Shown here in pieces: positions 1 to 10,871 of a stretch of DNA of 64,000 bases. The position numbers and the translations under genes are program-made. Where the stretch lies: contig CM077161.1 of the NCBI GenBank assembly GCA_039583875.1, positions 65,539,885-65,603,884 of the forward strand, given 5' to 3'. This DNA comes from Platanthera guangdongensis (lineage: Eukaryota; Streptophyta; Magnoliopsida; Asparagales; Orchidaceae). The notes under the pieces were generated by a model. It had not been told where the DNA came from and did not search any database. It saw nothing but the letters and a program-made list of their open reading frames with translations. The stretch's first letter is position 1. Each line of letters opens with the position of its first letter.

Positions 1-1279
1 TCTTCCCAAATCACTCCAGAAATTCCTCCTCCCTTATTCACCCTCAAGAGGCCACTTCTCCTCACGAAACCATCCACCCCTCATCACATAGAAGAAAGGG
101 GAGGTTGAAGAGATCTAAAACCTAGAACACATGTCCTAGCATGGCCATCCATAGAAAACTCCTTCTCTCCATCAAGACTCTCTTGAGTCGATATCTCTCC
201 TGAGAAAATAACTAAAGATCTAGCACCAAGGGATAGGGTAGGAAGCTCACCTCATTTCCGGTGTTTCTACTATTTTCGGCCATGGATCGTGTAACTCTTC
301 TCGGTGGCATCTTCTCCTTCACGGAGGCGGCAGATCTCCTCCTCTAGAATTAGCTACAGCAACTCCTTCTCTCAACAGGAGTTTCTCTCAGAAAATTGGG
401 GATGAAATGAGCATGAAAACGACTATGGTTTTCATTTCCCCTTATATATGAAAAGTGACACGGGTAGGGACACGCTCGTGTCCTTACCCATTTCCTGCTT
501 CGGCGATGCGTCAACGACGTTTTCGTGTCAGTTCAATACTCGACACGGGTAGGGACACACCCGTGTCCCAACCCATGTCCATATGACATGGTCGTGTTCC
601 CTGGCCGTGTCCTTCTATGGATACATCTCGACGAACTCAACTCGACACACCATCATACGGGTAGGGACACGCCCGTGTCTCTACTCGTGTCATACATTTC
701 GTCGATATCGACACGCTTCATCGATCTCGACACTCTCTGTCGAGTTCCACTCGACACACACGGGTAGTGATATGCCCGTGTCTCTTCCCGTGTCGATCCA
801 GTCACGCCCGTGACCCAGGGCGTGTAACCCACTCGACACTTTGTCGAGAGCAGATTGTCGACCTCTCGATATAGCGGGACACGGCCCGTGACACACCCGT
901 GTCACAGGCTGTGTACCCCTGCTTGCCATGTCGATCTCGACACACTTCGTCAATCTCGACACACTTCGTCGAGTCCAACTCGACACACACATGGGTAGGG
1001 ATAGGCCTGTATCTCTACCCATGCCGCTTCACACGGGTAGTGACATACCTGTATCACTACCCGTGTCCTTCTCTGGACATACTCGAGTCATCGGCTCGAG
1101 AGCTGGCCACTCCAACACGGGTAGGGACTCACCCGTGTTCCTACCCATGTCCTATGCTTGACTGATCTCTCCTCCTACTAACATGTGCTGCCCAATTATC
1201 AGCACTCCCCCTGAACCGAAGTTAGCTCCCCTGACTCAAAAACACACACGAGGGGCCTAGTGCGATTCAGGACGTTACA
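1..1279 (-). repeat. LTR M: minus-strand LTR of the A family (Tekay-type), cut by the window edge
   Basis: Read on the minus strand, this starts with TGTAACGTCC at 1279, matching the start of the A 3' LTR at 20158. A U3 of about 800 bp follows, full of ACACGGGTAGGGACACG-like words. Then come a TATA box and a leader that matches 21000-21420 (the CTGAGAGAAAC motif, the CCGGAAATGAGGTGAG segment and the tail near position 1). The remaining R-U5 lies off the window. It is most simply the 5' LTR of another A-family element inserted into the U3 of the A 5' LTR. The plus-strand LTR resumes immediately at 1280 without its first 125 bp. Confidence 0.85.
442..449 (-). promoter_or_regulatory. TATA box of LTR M
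   Basis: TATATAAG on the minus strand lies between the palindrome-rich U3 and the conserved leader. It occupies the same position as the TATA boxes at 1982 and 20981 in the other LTRs of the family. Confidence 0.6.
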
Positions 1280-3106
1280 TCATAGGACACAAGTAGAGAC
1301 ATGGACGTATCCCTACCCGTGTGGGAGAGGCCAGCTCTCGAGTCGACGACTCGAGTGTGCCCAGAGAAGGACACGGGTAGTGACACGGGCATGTCACTAC
1401 GCATGTGAAATGACATCGGTAGAGACACGGGCGTGTCCCTACCCGTGTGTGTGTCGAGTTGACCTCGACAAAGCATTTCGAGATCGATGAAATGTATGAT
1501 ACGGGTAGATACACGGGCGTGTCCCTACTCGTATGTGTGTGTGTATCGAGTTGACCTCGACGAAGCATGTCGAGATCGACGAAGTGTGTCGAGATCGACG
1601 AAATATATGACACGGGTAGAGACACGGGCGTGTCACCACCCGTGTGTGTGTATGTGTCGAGTTAAACTCGACGAAGCGTGTCGAGATCGACGAAGCGTGT
1701 CGAGATCGACGAAGTGTGTCGAGATCGACGAAATGTATGACACGGGTATAGACACGGGAGTGTCCCTACCCGTGGGTCTGTGTGTCGAGTCGAGTTCGTC
1801 GAGATGTATCCAGAGAAGGACACGGCCAGGGAACACGGCCGCGTCATATGGATACGGGTCTGGATACGGGCGTGTCCCTACCCGTGTCGAGTGTTGAATC
1901 GACACTAAAACCGTCGTTGATGCTTCGCCTGAAGCAGGACATAGGTAAGGACACGAGCGTGTCCCTACCCGTGTCACTTTTTATATATAAGGGTTGTGAA
2001 AACCCTACCTGTTTTCACTCCTCATTCCAGCCATTTTTCCTGAGAGAAACTTCTGTAGAGAGGGAAAACTGCTGGAGCAAGTCTTGGAGAAGAAGATCCC
2101 CCGCCGCCGTGAAAGAGAAAATGACGCCGAGAAGAGTCACAAGATCCATGGCCGGAAATAGTGGAAATGCCGGAAATGAGGTGAGATTCCTCCCCTCTCC
2201 CTTGGTGCTAGACCTGTAGATATCTAGGTGAGATGTCGACTCAAAAGAGTCTAGACTAGTGAGATGGTGATTTCTCTAGGAAGAGGCCATTCTAGGGCTT
2301 GCGCTCTAAGGCTAGTTGTGTCTTCAACCTCTCCAACCTTCTATGTGAAGATGGGGGATGGTTTCGTGAAGAATCATGGCACTCCTATACGATGAGTTAC
2401 TTTATGTAAACCGATCCTTAACTTATAAGCTTGTATGGGCATCCATGAAAGTTAAGTTACTTTCCTACTGTAGTTACTTGTACTTGATGGTTTGTTATTG
2501 TTTATGTAGAACTGCTATAATAAAATGCTATTAATTTTATTGTACCATTATCACCTGCATGTACCTGTTATACTATTTATTATTCTTTGTACCCTTGCTC
2601 TTTTCTCCCCCCGGTGCCGAGGAGACGCCGGGGGAGCGGATGTGAAGCCACTTAGTCTTTTCGACTAACGGTTGCTACGTCTTCCTTTTTAGGAGGTCTC
2701 CCCGCAGGTAGAGCAGCCGTAAACTTTGCAGCAGGACAGCCAGGCAAAGATGACAGGGCCTAAAGGGACGGTACCGTCGCTACCGTTAGTTACTGATGTG
2801 AGTGTTGGGCGACTCTGATGTAGCCCTTTTGGACATTTATTAGTTGTACTCTGATATATTGTAGAAGCATGTTTTAGCTTCTCTATTTTGATGTACTTTG
2901 GACATATATACTTGGTGTGGATTTGACTTCTCTTGATATTATATTTTGGTTGGGTTGGCATAATTATTGATATTGGTTATAGCCGGCAGAATAGGCGTCT
3001 TGTGGTACAGGTTAGCCCGTGTGCTAATGCTCCCGCAAGATGACTGTTCTGGGCATAAGACCCCCTTCGTGTCGTGTTTTGCGATCTGGGAGGGGGGGGT
3101 CTTACA
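1280..3106 (+). repeat. 5' LTR of element A (first ~125 bp missing)
   Basis: It is homologous to 20283-21440: a U3 array of GACACGGGCGTGTC-like palindromes and TCGAGATCGACGAA units, a TATA box, and a leader with the CCGGAAATGAGGTGAG segment. Beyond 2382 it carries about 720 bp of R-U5 not preserved in the 3' copy. It ends ...GGTCTTACA at 3106, followed by AA and the primer site. The missing first 125 bp is explained by insertion or joining of LTR M at 1279/1280. Confidence 0.85.
1982..1989 (+). promoter_or_regulatory. TATA box of the A 5' LTR
   Basis: TATATATA followed by AGGG lies just after the last GTGTCCCTACCCGTGTC word. The leader that follows is conserved with the 3' LTR. Confidence 0.6.
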
Positions 3107-3108
3107 AA

Positions 3109-3120
3109 TGGTATCAGATT
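3109..3120 (+). other. Primer binding site of element A (initiator tRNA-Met type)
   Basis: TGGTATCAGATT lies 2 bp after the LTR end. TGGTATCAGA is complementary to the 3' end of plant initiator tRNA-Met, the usual primer of chromoviruses. The last bases depart from the consensus GCC. Confidence 0.8.
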
Positions 3121-3322
3121 TCCACGTTCCTGAACTAAATAAGTCATTCAACAATGGTACCACCCCCGTTCGATTAGTCAGTTTGTGGACAACCTGACTT
3201 AGCGGACGCAGTGGTGTGGCCATATGTAATTCACACTAAGTTTGTCCAACTTTGACCTTAAGATTAGGCAACCTGACCATACATTTGTGTTTTACGTGTA
3301 GATTCTAGTGCACGCTGAGCCG
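3121..3322 (+). other. Untranslated leader of element A
   Basis: About 200 bp lie between the primer site and the first plausible gag ATG (3323). There is no open frame or repeat of note. An AG dinucleotide after TTTTACGTGT near 3300 could be a splice acceptor, but I see no strong donor. Confidence 0.5.
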
Positions 3323-4061
3323 ATGGGCGGCACTCATTCCCCTTCCATACCTACTCAGTTCCAACAATCCGAGTTGGGGAATACGCTCACTGCCATCCTG
3401 GATGCCTTTCGGTCGTAGCAGCCTCCGGTGAAACAACAGGCTCCGGGCTCTAACTAGTTGAGCACCTTTCGGGCCCTCTCCCCTCCCTCCTACCTCGGGA
3501 CTGAGTCGGCCGTACGCACAGAAGAATGACATGACACAGTGTGGGTGTTGTTGGCGGGGATCCATTGCCCAGCCAATATAGCTGTGATGTTGGCGGTGTC
3601 CATCTTGCAACTACATGCTAAGAGGTGGTGGAAGTCCCTCAAGGGCTCCACCTTCCAAGGCCGGGTCTATACAGAGATAAGTTGGAGCGAGCTCTCGGAT
3701 GTCTTCTTGGAGCACGTCATTCCCACATCCACTCGAAACGAACTCGAAGAGAGGTTTCTTCTGCTGAAGCAAGGATCAAAATCAGTTACGGAATATCAGC
3801 GAGAGTTTCAGCACCTCACGAGGTTCGCAGATTCTTATTATTTGGATGATAGAGGATACGCCAAGCGTTTCTACAAAGGGATATGAGATCCCCTAAGGCA
3901 GGCCCTTTTGTTTATAGCGGACGCTAGCTTGGCGGATATTATTGACATGGCGAAGAGATTGGAGGCGGATCACTTAAGTATTGGTAAGAGACCTGCGGAG
4001 GGCGTGATAGAAGCTGGCCTAAGCAACAGAAGAAGGCAGGGCTTTAGAGGAGGAAGAGGAC
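3323..4061 (+). pseudogene. gag: Element A gag, N-terminal and capsid part (broken)
   Basis: Capsid-type polyprotein that would form the retrotransposon particle. The ATG at 3323 follows the leader, and the first ~215 bp contain several stops. From about 3600 the frame shows a Retrotrans_gag-like core: A..WW (AKRWWKSL), then WSELSDVFLEHVIP, EERFLLLKQG, SVTEYQREFQHLTRFA and F.KGI. A TGA at 3884, where related gags have Arg (a CGA to TGA change), interrupts the frame. It continues as DPLRQALLF...MAKRLE into an Arg/Gly-rich stretch. Element I then splits the gene at 4061/10872, before the zinc knuckle. Confidence 0.75.
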
Positions 4062-5699
4062 GGATGCATGGAAATCGGCAAGCGCACCGGTCGCACAAGT
4101 AGTAAAATTTGGGAATAAATCCCCAAGTGTCGGTATCTTGAGGAATGCAATTAGCATAGAGCGGAGACAGTTCAGAAAATATCGTTATGAGGGTTATACT
4201 TAGAAAAGAATAAAAAGGGGGCATGTGAGATTGTGGTTTCTTGTTCTAATAAACTAATTAAGGTTATGCGGGTTGAAGGCACGACTTCGCAAGGTGAGGT
4301 GAGTGTATCGGCCGCGATGCCGAACTTCGGTTGGGCGAGTGGACGGAAAGCTAATCGACGGAAATGTTCTTATGCGGAGTGCAAACGGGTGAAATAAGGG
4401 TATGGAGTGGATGTGGAGTGGGCGAGACGCATTCACAACAAACAACTCAAAAGAAAATGAAAATTACAAACATCCACTTAGATATAGAGTAGAAAATTTA
4501 GCACTTTACAATATTAAATCATTCCATATAATGGAGGAAGGGGAAGAGGAGTAAACCACTAGAGGGTGAAGGTCCACTGCAGGTTGTGGCCGGAATAGCG
4601 AGTTATCAATCCGCTTCCGGGCTCGGTCTGAGGAGGCTTTCAGTACCAACGAGCTGTCACCTAGAAGGCCTTTGAGTCCGTTCTCTAGGTCATCTTCTTC
4701 TCCAACTCCGGTGGAAAGCTTGGAGTTTAGGTCATCAATGGACGGGAGCTTCGCCGGAGGGTTTGGAAAGCTTCGGAATCACCGGCTATGACTCCCGATG
4801 AAGGTGGAGGTGGATGGAGCAGGTAGAGAAGTAGAACGACACTTCTCGTACACTCTCCGATCGCAGAAATGACCAGCGTTGCCCTAAATCGCGGAGCAGG
4901 CCCTTAAATACGGAGGAAAAATAAGCAGAGTGCACGATTAGAGGAGCACGACCAGTGGTCGTGCACACTATCGGTCTATGATCATGCGCAATTTCCAATT
5001 AAACCTACAACTTGGACAGAAACATCAGTAGATATGTGCACGATCAGTAGCACACGACCAGTGATCGTGTGCAATGAATCCACTGATCGTGCGATTGGCT
5101 AAGACAGAACTGCAAAAAGCAAGAGGTAAAAGCGCACGAGCAGTGGCACACGAGCAGTGGCGCACGACCAGTGGTCGTGCGCACTATGGCTAGTGCTCGT
5201 GCAATTACCCGGGCAGAACTAGGAATAAGAAGAGGACAGAGCGCACGATCACCAGCGCACGACCAATGGTAGTGCGCAATAGGTCCAGTGATCGTGCGAT
5301 CGTCAAGACAGTACTGGTGAAAAGGAGAATGTAATGCGTACGATCAGTGGCGCACGACCAGTGGTCGTACGCAGTGAGTCCAGTGATCGTTCGTAGTGTT
5401 CCTGTATCGTCGGGGTCTCCCGAGCAGTTCCGGAGCACGCACACGACCCATGCACCAGCAGAAGAGGCAGATAGGCCACCAAAAGTGCACACCACATTCT
5501 CAAGACACGGTGAGAGAACAAGTAAAACAAACGGAAATACAGAAACATCTAAAGCACACAGAAAACGGGCCTAAAGTGCACTTAATCATAAAATATGCAA
5601 ATAAGCAAATATAAGCAGTTATAACTCTCAAGTGCAGTGCTAAGATGATAAAACTGGCCCAGATGAGTCCAAAAATCAGTGTAATATTTGGACTCATCA
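4062..5699 (-). repeat. 3' LTR of element I
   Basis: Near-identical in order to 9247-10871, and roughly 90% or more identical by eye. It ends ...GGACTCATCA on the plus strand (TGATGAGTCC start on minus). Positions 4915-5400 hold many GCACGACCAGTGGTCGTGC palindromes and half-words. In the 3' direction the leader-like part (4060-4480) begins with GTGGGAATAAATCC-type sequence shared with 9290. Confidence 0.85.
4911..5410 (-). repeat. Palindrome array in the U3 of element I 3' LTR (CACGACCAGTGGTCGTG words)
   Basis: At least ten imperfect copies of a GC-rich palindrome built on GCACGAYCAGTGG / CCACTGGTCGTGC occur at 30-70 bp spacing, together with GCGCACGATCA half-words. The same array recurs at 10115-10580 in the other LTR, so it is a family trait and not chance. 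Confidence 0.8.
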
Positions 5700-5716
5700 C
5701 ACCCCCAGACTTACCC
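5700..5716 (-). other. Terminal polypurine tract of element I
   Basis: On the minus strand GGGTAAGTCTGGGGGTG directly abuts the 3' LTR start TGATGAGTCC. This is the priming site for plus-strand DNA synthesis. Confidence 0.8.
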
Positions 5717-7537
5717 ATTTGTGCGACCCGCATAAATCATTACTCCGTGGACTATAAAAATAGCTAGCTGGCATAGAAACTTCAAAATAAAGTAGGAAGA
5801 GAAATTAAATACATCATGCACATAGAAAATAGAATAGAAAAACTTTTTAATTATACTATGTAGCTTAAATTATTCGACAGAAGTTAATAAATATTGTGTC
5901 TACTTAAAATTAGAATTCTGGATAATCGTTCAGTCATGTGTACGGAGAAAGTAGACAGGCCACTAAGGTGAGCATTGCCCAAAACCGGGGCTCGTGATCA
6001 CCTCCAAAGAAATCCATCAATGTTGGGAACCCTAAGCTTACCCTTTCACACTCTCTCCACGATGCTAAGTAGACTCAAATGTGAATCAGCAGGACTTATA
6101 GGTTTGAATGGGGCTAAGTCTAAGGTGTGGTAGTCAATGATAAACAAGGAGGCTACACGCAACCAAAGTGAGCGAACAAGAGCTAAACCCAAACAGCCAC
6201 TAAGAAATGCATGTGTGACACACCCCCAGACTTGGCTTAAAAACCGGGTATGCACATGGCCAATCCCGACCAAAAACTAACACACAAGATGGGGATTGCA
6301 ATTCTCCTTGTAATAATTTTAAAAAAATTTTCTTTTTTATTCATCATTTTCTTTTTCATTTTTCTTCTTTTTCATTCAGCAATCCCCAAATCTAAAAATT
6401 AGCAATTCATGAATTCATCTCCACATCACATGAATCCCAAATATCACAACATATCAAAATTTTGAAATAGATCAAGCTCGAGGTCTTGGTTGCGACAAAA
6501 GGGTTGGCTTTTATGCTCTGGTGAATATAGGTGGAGCTAAAACAAAAGGAGGGTAGGCAAAATGATGGCCTACCTCACGCTCACACTGGACTAACCGGGC
6601 ACCAATGCTTCGAGAGTTGCTTGGGGCAAGTTCTCAATCCCCAAAAAAGACGATCTTTCCCCCCCCCCCCCCGACTCGAGCAATACGAGTCTAGTGACGG
6701 CTACACTCATCTCTACACTACCGTTCGATTACTCCAGATTCTATAATTTTAAGTAGCACAAACAAAATTTAGTTGTGCAGAATAAATTTAAGTCAACGTG
6801 CATGAAGAAAAAGTAATCTTATACTATTTCTATGCAAATCATGAGTACTCGATTAGGAGCACTGCATGAGTTTCGAACTACTATATCCCAAAATCCTAAG
6901 TTAGCACCACTTTTTATAGTTTACACAAAAGTAATACATTTTCCTTAAGCCGCGTGCATGGTTAAGTGCACACTCATGTGGGTGATTCAGTGTGTGTAAT
7001 TAGTGATCATGAAATAAATAAATGCAGACTAGTATGCAATAAACTGTGTTGTGTAGTGATCACAGGCAAGTCCACCCCCAGACTAGGATATGACAATACA
7101 AAAAAGTAAAACATGTAAATAAAAATAAAGGGCTAGGGGAAGAAGTACCAATGCTCAAAATTGAGCATACCAATCGTGCGACGAGATATCCAAGTGCGGC
7201 CAAGTTGCCGCGCCTCAAAAATTCCAGCACCTGCGATTTAAATACGTATGCAAAACAAAAGATGGACATATATATATAGAGAAAAAGGCCTCAAAACACA
7301 ACACAGGACCAAATGGTCCAACATGGGTTGTCTCCCGAAAGCTCTTTTGTTTACCATCCTTAAGGTGGACCAAATAACTGTATTAGCAGTTATAATAAAG
7401 AGTTCTTTGCAGTTTGAAGAAAAAAATAAATATAAAAGCTCAAATATGTTCTTTAGATACAAAATTTGGTGAATAACGTGCAGGGGTAGCTGCGGAGTGG
7501 AGGGGTTGTCCTCATTCGTCGTTGCTGCCATTGTCGA
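5717..7537 (-). other. Element I 3' untranslated region, with extra polypurine-like motifs
   Basis: 1.8 kb without a credible coding frame, AT-rich. It holds two further copies of the polypurine motif (CACCCCCAGACT on plus) at 6221-6233 and 7073-7084, and a C14 run at 6659-6672. A 9-bp inverted repeat (GGGGATTGC at 6291, GCAATCCCC at 6379) encloses a pyrimidine-rich loop. Confidence 0.6.
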
Positions 7538-8141
7538 TTAAGGAGTATCGCTATCGCTTTGCTTGGGGTCGGCAAGCTGCAGGCTTTGAGATTCGCCGGT
7601 GGTTGCTCCGCCATCATATAATTTAAGCCGGTGCCCATTGACTTTGAAATTGTCTCCGCTTTTCCCGTTTATTTCGATGGCGCCAAAGGGGTAGACTCCG
7701 ATCACTGTGAAAGGTCCGCTCCACCACAATTTTAGCTTTCCTGGAAATAAGCGGAGGCGGGAATTGTACATCAGGACTTGGTCTCCTGGTTGGAATTCTT
7801 TTGGGATGATGTGACGGTCGTGCCATTTTTTTTGTTTTTTCTTTGTATATCCGCGCATTTTCGTATGCGAAATTCCAGAGCTACTCTAGTTCGTTTAGTT
7901 GAGAGCAATGCTTATTTGCTGCTGCTTCGATGTCCATGTTTAGTAATTTGGTTGCCCATAGAGCTTTGTGTTCTAGCTCGACCGGCAAGTGGCAAGCTTT
8001 TCCATAGACTAGTTGAAAAGTGGTCATACCGATAGGGGTTTTGAAGGAGGTTCTGTACGCCCATAAGGCATTGTCGACCTTCTTGGCCCACTCTTTTCTG
8101 TTGGAATGGATGGATTTTTCGATTATTCTTTTGAGCTCGTG
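7538..8141 (-). pseudogene. Element I integrase C-terminal fragment
   Basis: Read on minus, the frame holds the end of an Athila/Tat integrase: [52 protein letters not shown] and LNELE. A second segment, 7858-7538, shows [37 protein letters not shown] and [10 protein letters not shown], the usual C-terminal DNA-binding end. The catalytic DDE core is missing. In frame upstream, without a stop, it continues into the gag C-terminus (see 8142-9065), so the pol deletion made a gag-integrase fusion. Confidence 0.8.
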
Positions 8142-9065
8142 GTGTGATTGTGCGGGAGGATCAGGAGGCGAGGCCCTCTCTAGGCTTTTTCCGCTTCTCA
8201 ATCTCATTGTATGTACCGTTTCCTGTTTCTGATCGACTGAACATAATAACGTTTCTGTGAGAATCCCTATGGCGGTTTGTAGGCGCTGAATGGTGGTGGC
8301 TTGATCGTTGAACATCTCCATCATTTTGCACGCACAAGCGAAAAATTACTCTGACTTTGACGAGGGATTGTGGTCGGTGGCTTCATCAGAGACTACTGAA
8401 TTTATCTCTACCGGAAGGTCGGGAGAAGGAGGAGAGTTCTTCCAATGCCTACTAGTTTGGGCAATGTTGTCTATTACTTCCCAGACGTCCTCGTTGGATT
8501 TGTTAAACAGAGTTTTTTCGGCTGCGACGTCGAGTAATGGCCGGAATCTGTCTTATATGCCGAAGTAGAAAGTTTTGATTAGGAGGATGTCTGACATTTC
8601 CACTCTGCAGCATTCCCTTCGCGGGGACTGTAAACACTCCCATGTATCGAACAAGGTCTCTTCATTTCTTTGGGTGAAGGTGATGAGCTCCTTGTAATTG
8701 TCTATTGCTAGCATTTGTTGTCGTAATTTGGCCAAGAATTTCCCTTCGAGTTGTTTTCAGGATGAGGATATTCCCTTCCGGATATCTTGATACCATCGCT
8801 TTGCTTCGTCTTTTAGGGAGAAGGAGAAGAGTCGGATCCTCTGCTGCTCGCTTTTGGCAACGTTTGGCATAGAAGTGTTGTAAATTTCTAAGAACCTCTG
8901 CACGTGGCATAATGCATCTACATTTCCGTCTCTGCTGAATTGGTAGTTTTCGATGATGTATTCGATAAGGTCAGGCGAGATCTCGAAACTATTATTTCCC
9001 GTTTCTGCTATGTATGTAAGGTTGGTAAGGCTTGCTTTATAAGTCTGCTGCTGAATAGTAGTCAT
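8142..9065 (-). pseudogene. gag: Element I gag (broken), fused in frame to the integrase tail
   Basis: The minus frame starts at the ATG at 9065 (MTTIQQQTYKAS). It has the gag core: FEISPDLIEYIIENYQFSRDG, HVQRFLEIYNT, IRLFSFSLKDEAKRWYQ, then a stop and KFLAKLRQQML, and DTWECLQ. Further on a TGA is followed by IDNIAQTS and KNSPPSPDLP. The last part (8324 onward) has [12 protein letters not shown] and [10 protein letters not shown], matching the gag C-terminal T.RSGK segment of Athila-like elements. Around 8141 this runs directly into integrase sequence. No zinc knuckle is visible. Confidence 0.75.
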
Positions 9066-9222
9066 CGAAAGTGGCTTGAATGAAGAGGGTTTAGTAGGCT
9101 ACTAGATCTCTTGTGGCTCGACCCTGAATTCACTGCGGCAAACTACACAAGGAAACAGCAGTCAAAAACACTAACTCTTATAACAATATTTTCAGTCATC
9201 CTGAGTCGCTCTATAGTTGCAT

Positions 9223-9240
9223 TCCCCAGCAACAGCGCCA
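9223..9240 (-). other. Primer binding site of element I (Asp-tRNA type)
   Basis: Minus-strand TGGCGCTGTTGCTGGGGA. TGGCGCCGTTGCCGGGGA-like sites complementary to tRNA-Asp are the norm in Athila/Tat elements. B (29596) and C (38653) have equivalents, each preceded by the same CAAGTTTT spacer. Confidence 0.8.
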
Positions 9241-9246
9241 AAAACT

Positions 9247-10871
9247 TGATGCGTGGAAATCCGCAAGCTCACCGGTCACACAAGTAAGAAAATTTGGGAA
9301 TAAATCCGCGAGTGTCGGTCTCTTGAGGAATGCAATTAGGATAGAACGGCGACAGTTCAGAAAATATCGTTATGAGGGTTATACTTAGAAAAGATTAAAA
9401 AGGGGGCTTGTGAGATTGTGGTTTCTTGATCTAATAAACCAATTAAGGCTATGCGGGTCGAAGGCACCGCTTCGCAAGGTGAGGTGAGTGTATCGGCTAC
9501 GATGTCAAACTTCGGTTAGGCGAGTGGACGAAAAACAAATGGATGGAAGTGTTCTTGTGCGGAGTGCAATCGGGTGAAACAAGGGTATAGAGTGGATGTG
9601 GAGTGGGCGAGGCGCATTCACAACACACAACTCAAAAGCAAATGAAAACTACAAACATCCACATAGATATAGAGTAGAAAATGTAGTTCATTACAATATC
9701 AAATCATTCTATACAATGGAGGAAAGGGAAGAGGAGTAAACCACTAGAGGGTGAAGGTCCACCACAGGTCGTGGCCGGAATAGTGAGTTGTCAACTTGCT
9801 TCCGGGCTCAGTCCGTGGAGGCTTCCGGTACCAACGAGCTGTCACCTCGAAGGCCTTTGAGTCCGTTCTCTAGGTCATCTTCTTCTGCAACTCCGGTGGA
9901 AAGCTTGGAGTTGAGGTCATCAATGGCCGGGAGCTTCGCCGGAGGGTTTGGAAAGCTTCAGAATCACCGACTACGGACTCCCGATGAAGGTGGAGGTGGA
10001 TGGAGCTGCTGGAGAAGTAGAACGGCACTTCCCGTGCACTCTCCGATCACAAAAATGACCAGCGTTGCCCTAAATCGTGGAGTAGGCCCTTAAATACAGA
10101 GGCAGAATAAGAAGAGTGCACGATTAGTGGCGCACCACCAGTGGTCATGCGCACTGTCGGTCGATGATCGTGCACAATTTCCAATTAAACCTGCAACTTG
10201 GACAAAAACATCAACAGATATGCGCACAATCAGTGGCGCACGACCGGTGGTCGTGCGCACTAAATCCACTGATCATGTGATTGGCTAGGACAGAACTGCA
10301 GAAAGTAAGAGGTAAAAGCGCACGAGCAGTGGCGCACGACCAGTGGTCGTTCGCACAATGTCCAGTGCTCGTGCGATTACCCGGGCAGAACTAGGAATAA
10401 GAAGAGGACAGAGCGCACGATCACCAGCACACGACCAATGGTCATGCGCAATAGGTCCAGTAATCGTACGATCGTCAAGAGAGAACTAGGGAAAAGGAGA
10501 ATGTAATGCGCACGATCAGTGGCGCACGACCACTGGTCGTGTGCAGTTAGTCCAGTGATCGTGCGCAGTGTTCCGGTATCGTCGGGATCTCGCGAGCGGT
10601 TCCAAAGCACGCAGACGACCCATGCACCAGCAAAAGAGGCAGATAGGCCACCAAAAGTGCACACCACATTCTTAAGACACGGTGAGAGAACAAGTAAAAC
10701 AAACTGAAATACAGAAATATCTAAAGCACACAGATAACGGGCCTAAAGTGCACTTAATCATAAAATAGGCAAATAAGCAAATATATGCAGTTATAGCTCG
10801 CAAGTGCAGTGCTAAGATGATAAAACTGGCCCAGATGAGTCCAAATATCAGTGTAATATTTGGACTCATCA
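9247..10871 (-). repeat. 5' LTR of element I
   Basis: Direct repeat of 4062-5699. It begins TGATGAGTCC on minus at 10871 and ends at TGATGCGTGG (plus, 9247) six bases from the primer site. A TATA-like TATTTAAGG (minus) sits at 10088-10097, just inside the array of GCACGACC...GGTCGTGC palindromes (10115-10580). Confidence 0.85.

Larger units (their letters stand above)
4062..10871 (-). mobile_element. Element I: internally deleted Athila/Tat-type gypsy element inserted in the A gag
   Basis: Two direct repeats of 1.63 kb (4062-5699 and 9247-10871) flank 3.5 kb. On the minus strand there is a primer site next to the right repeat and a polypurine tract next to the left one, so it reads right to left. 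Flanking 5-mers AGGAC (4057-4061) and AGGGC (10872-10876) match at 4 of 5 positions and look like a decayed target duplication. Only a gag and the C-terminal end of integrase remain. Protease, reverse transcriptase, RNase H and the integrase core are deleted, so it depended on another element for movement. Confidence 0.85.

Noticed and set aside
450..1975. CRISPR-like pattern of short repeats and spacers
   Set aside because: Repeats are degenerate, irregularly spaced, palindromic words within LTR U3 regions of a plant genome. There are no cas genes.
525..1977. Many overlapping open frames on both strands, with repeated TRVGTRPC / RDTPVSLPVS peptides
   Set aside because: They are translations of the palindromic LTR arrays of M and A. 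The two strands give mirror peptides, and there is no start context or domain.
2084..2215. Short peptide with KSWRRRSPAAVKEKM in the A leader, seen in all A-family LTRs (e.g. 21061-21215)
   Set aside because: Conserved between LTR copies because the LTRs are homologous. It overlaps the R region, so a coding role is not supported, though a small leader frame cannot be excluded.
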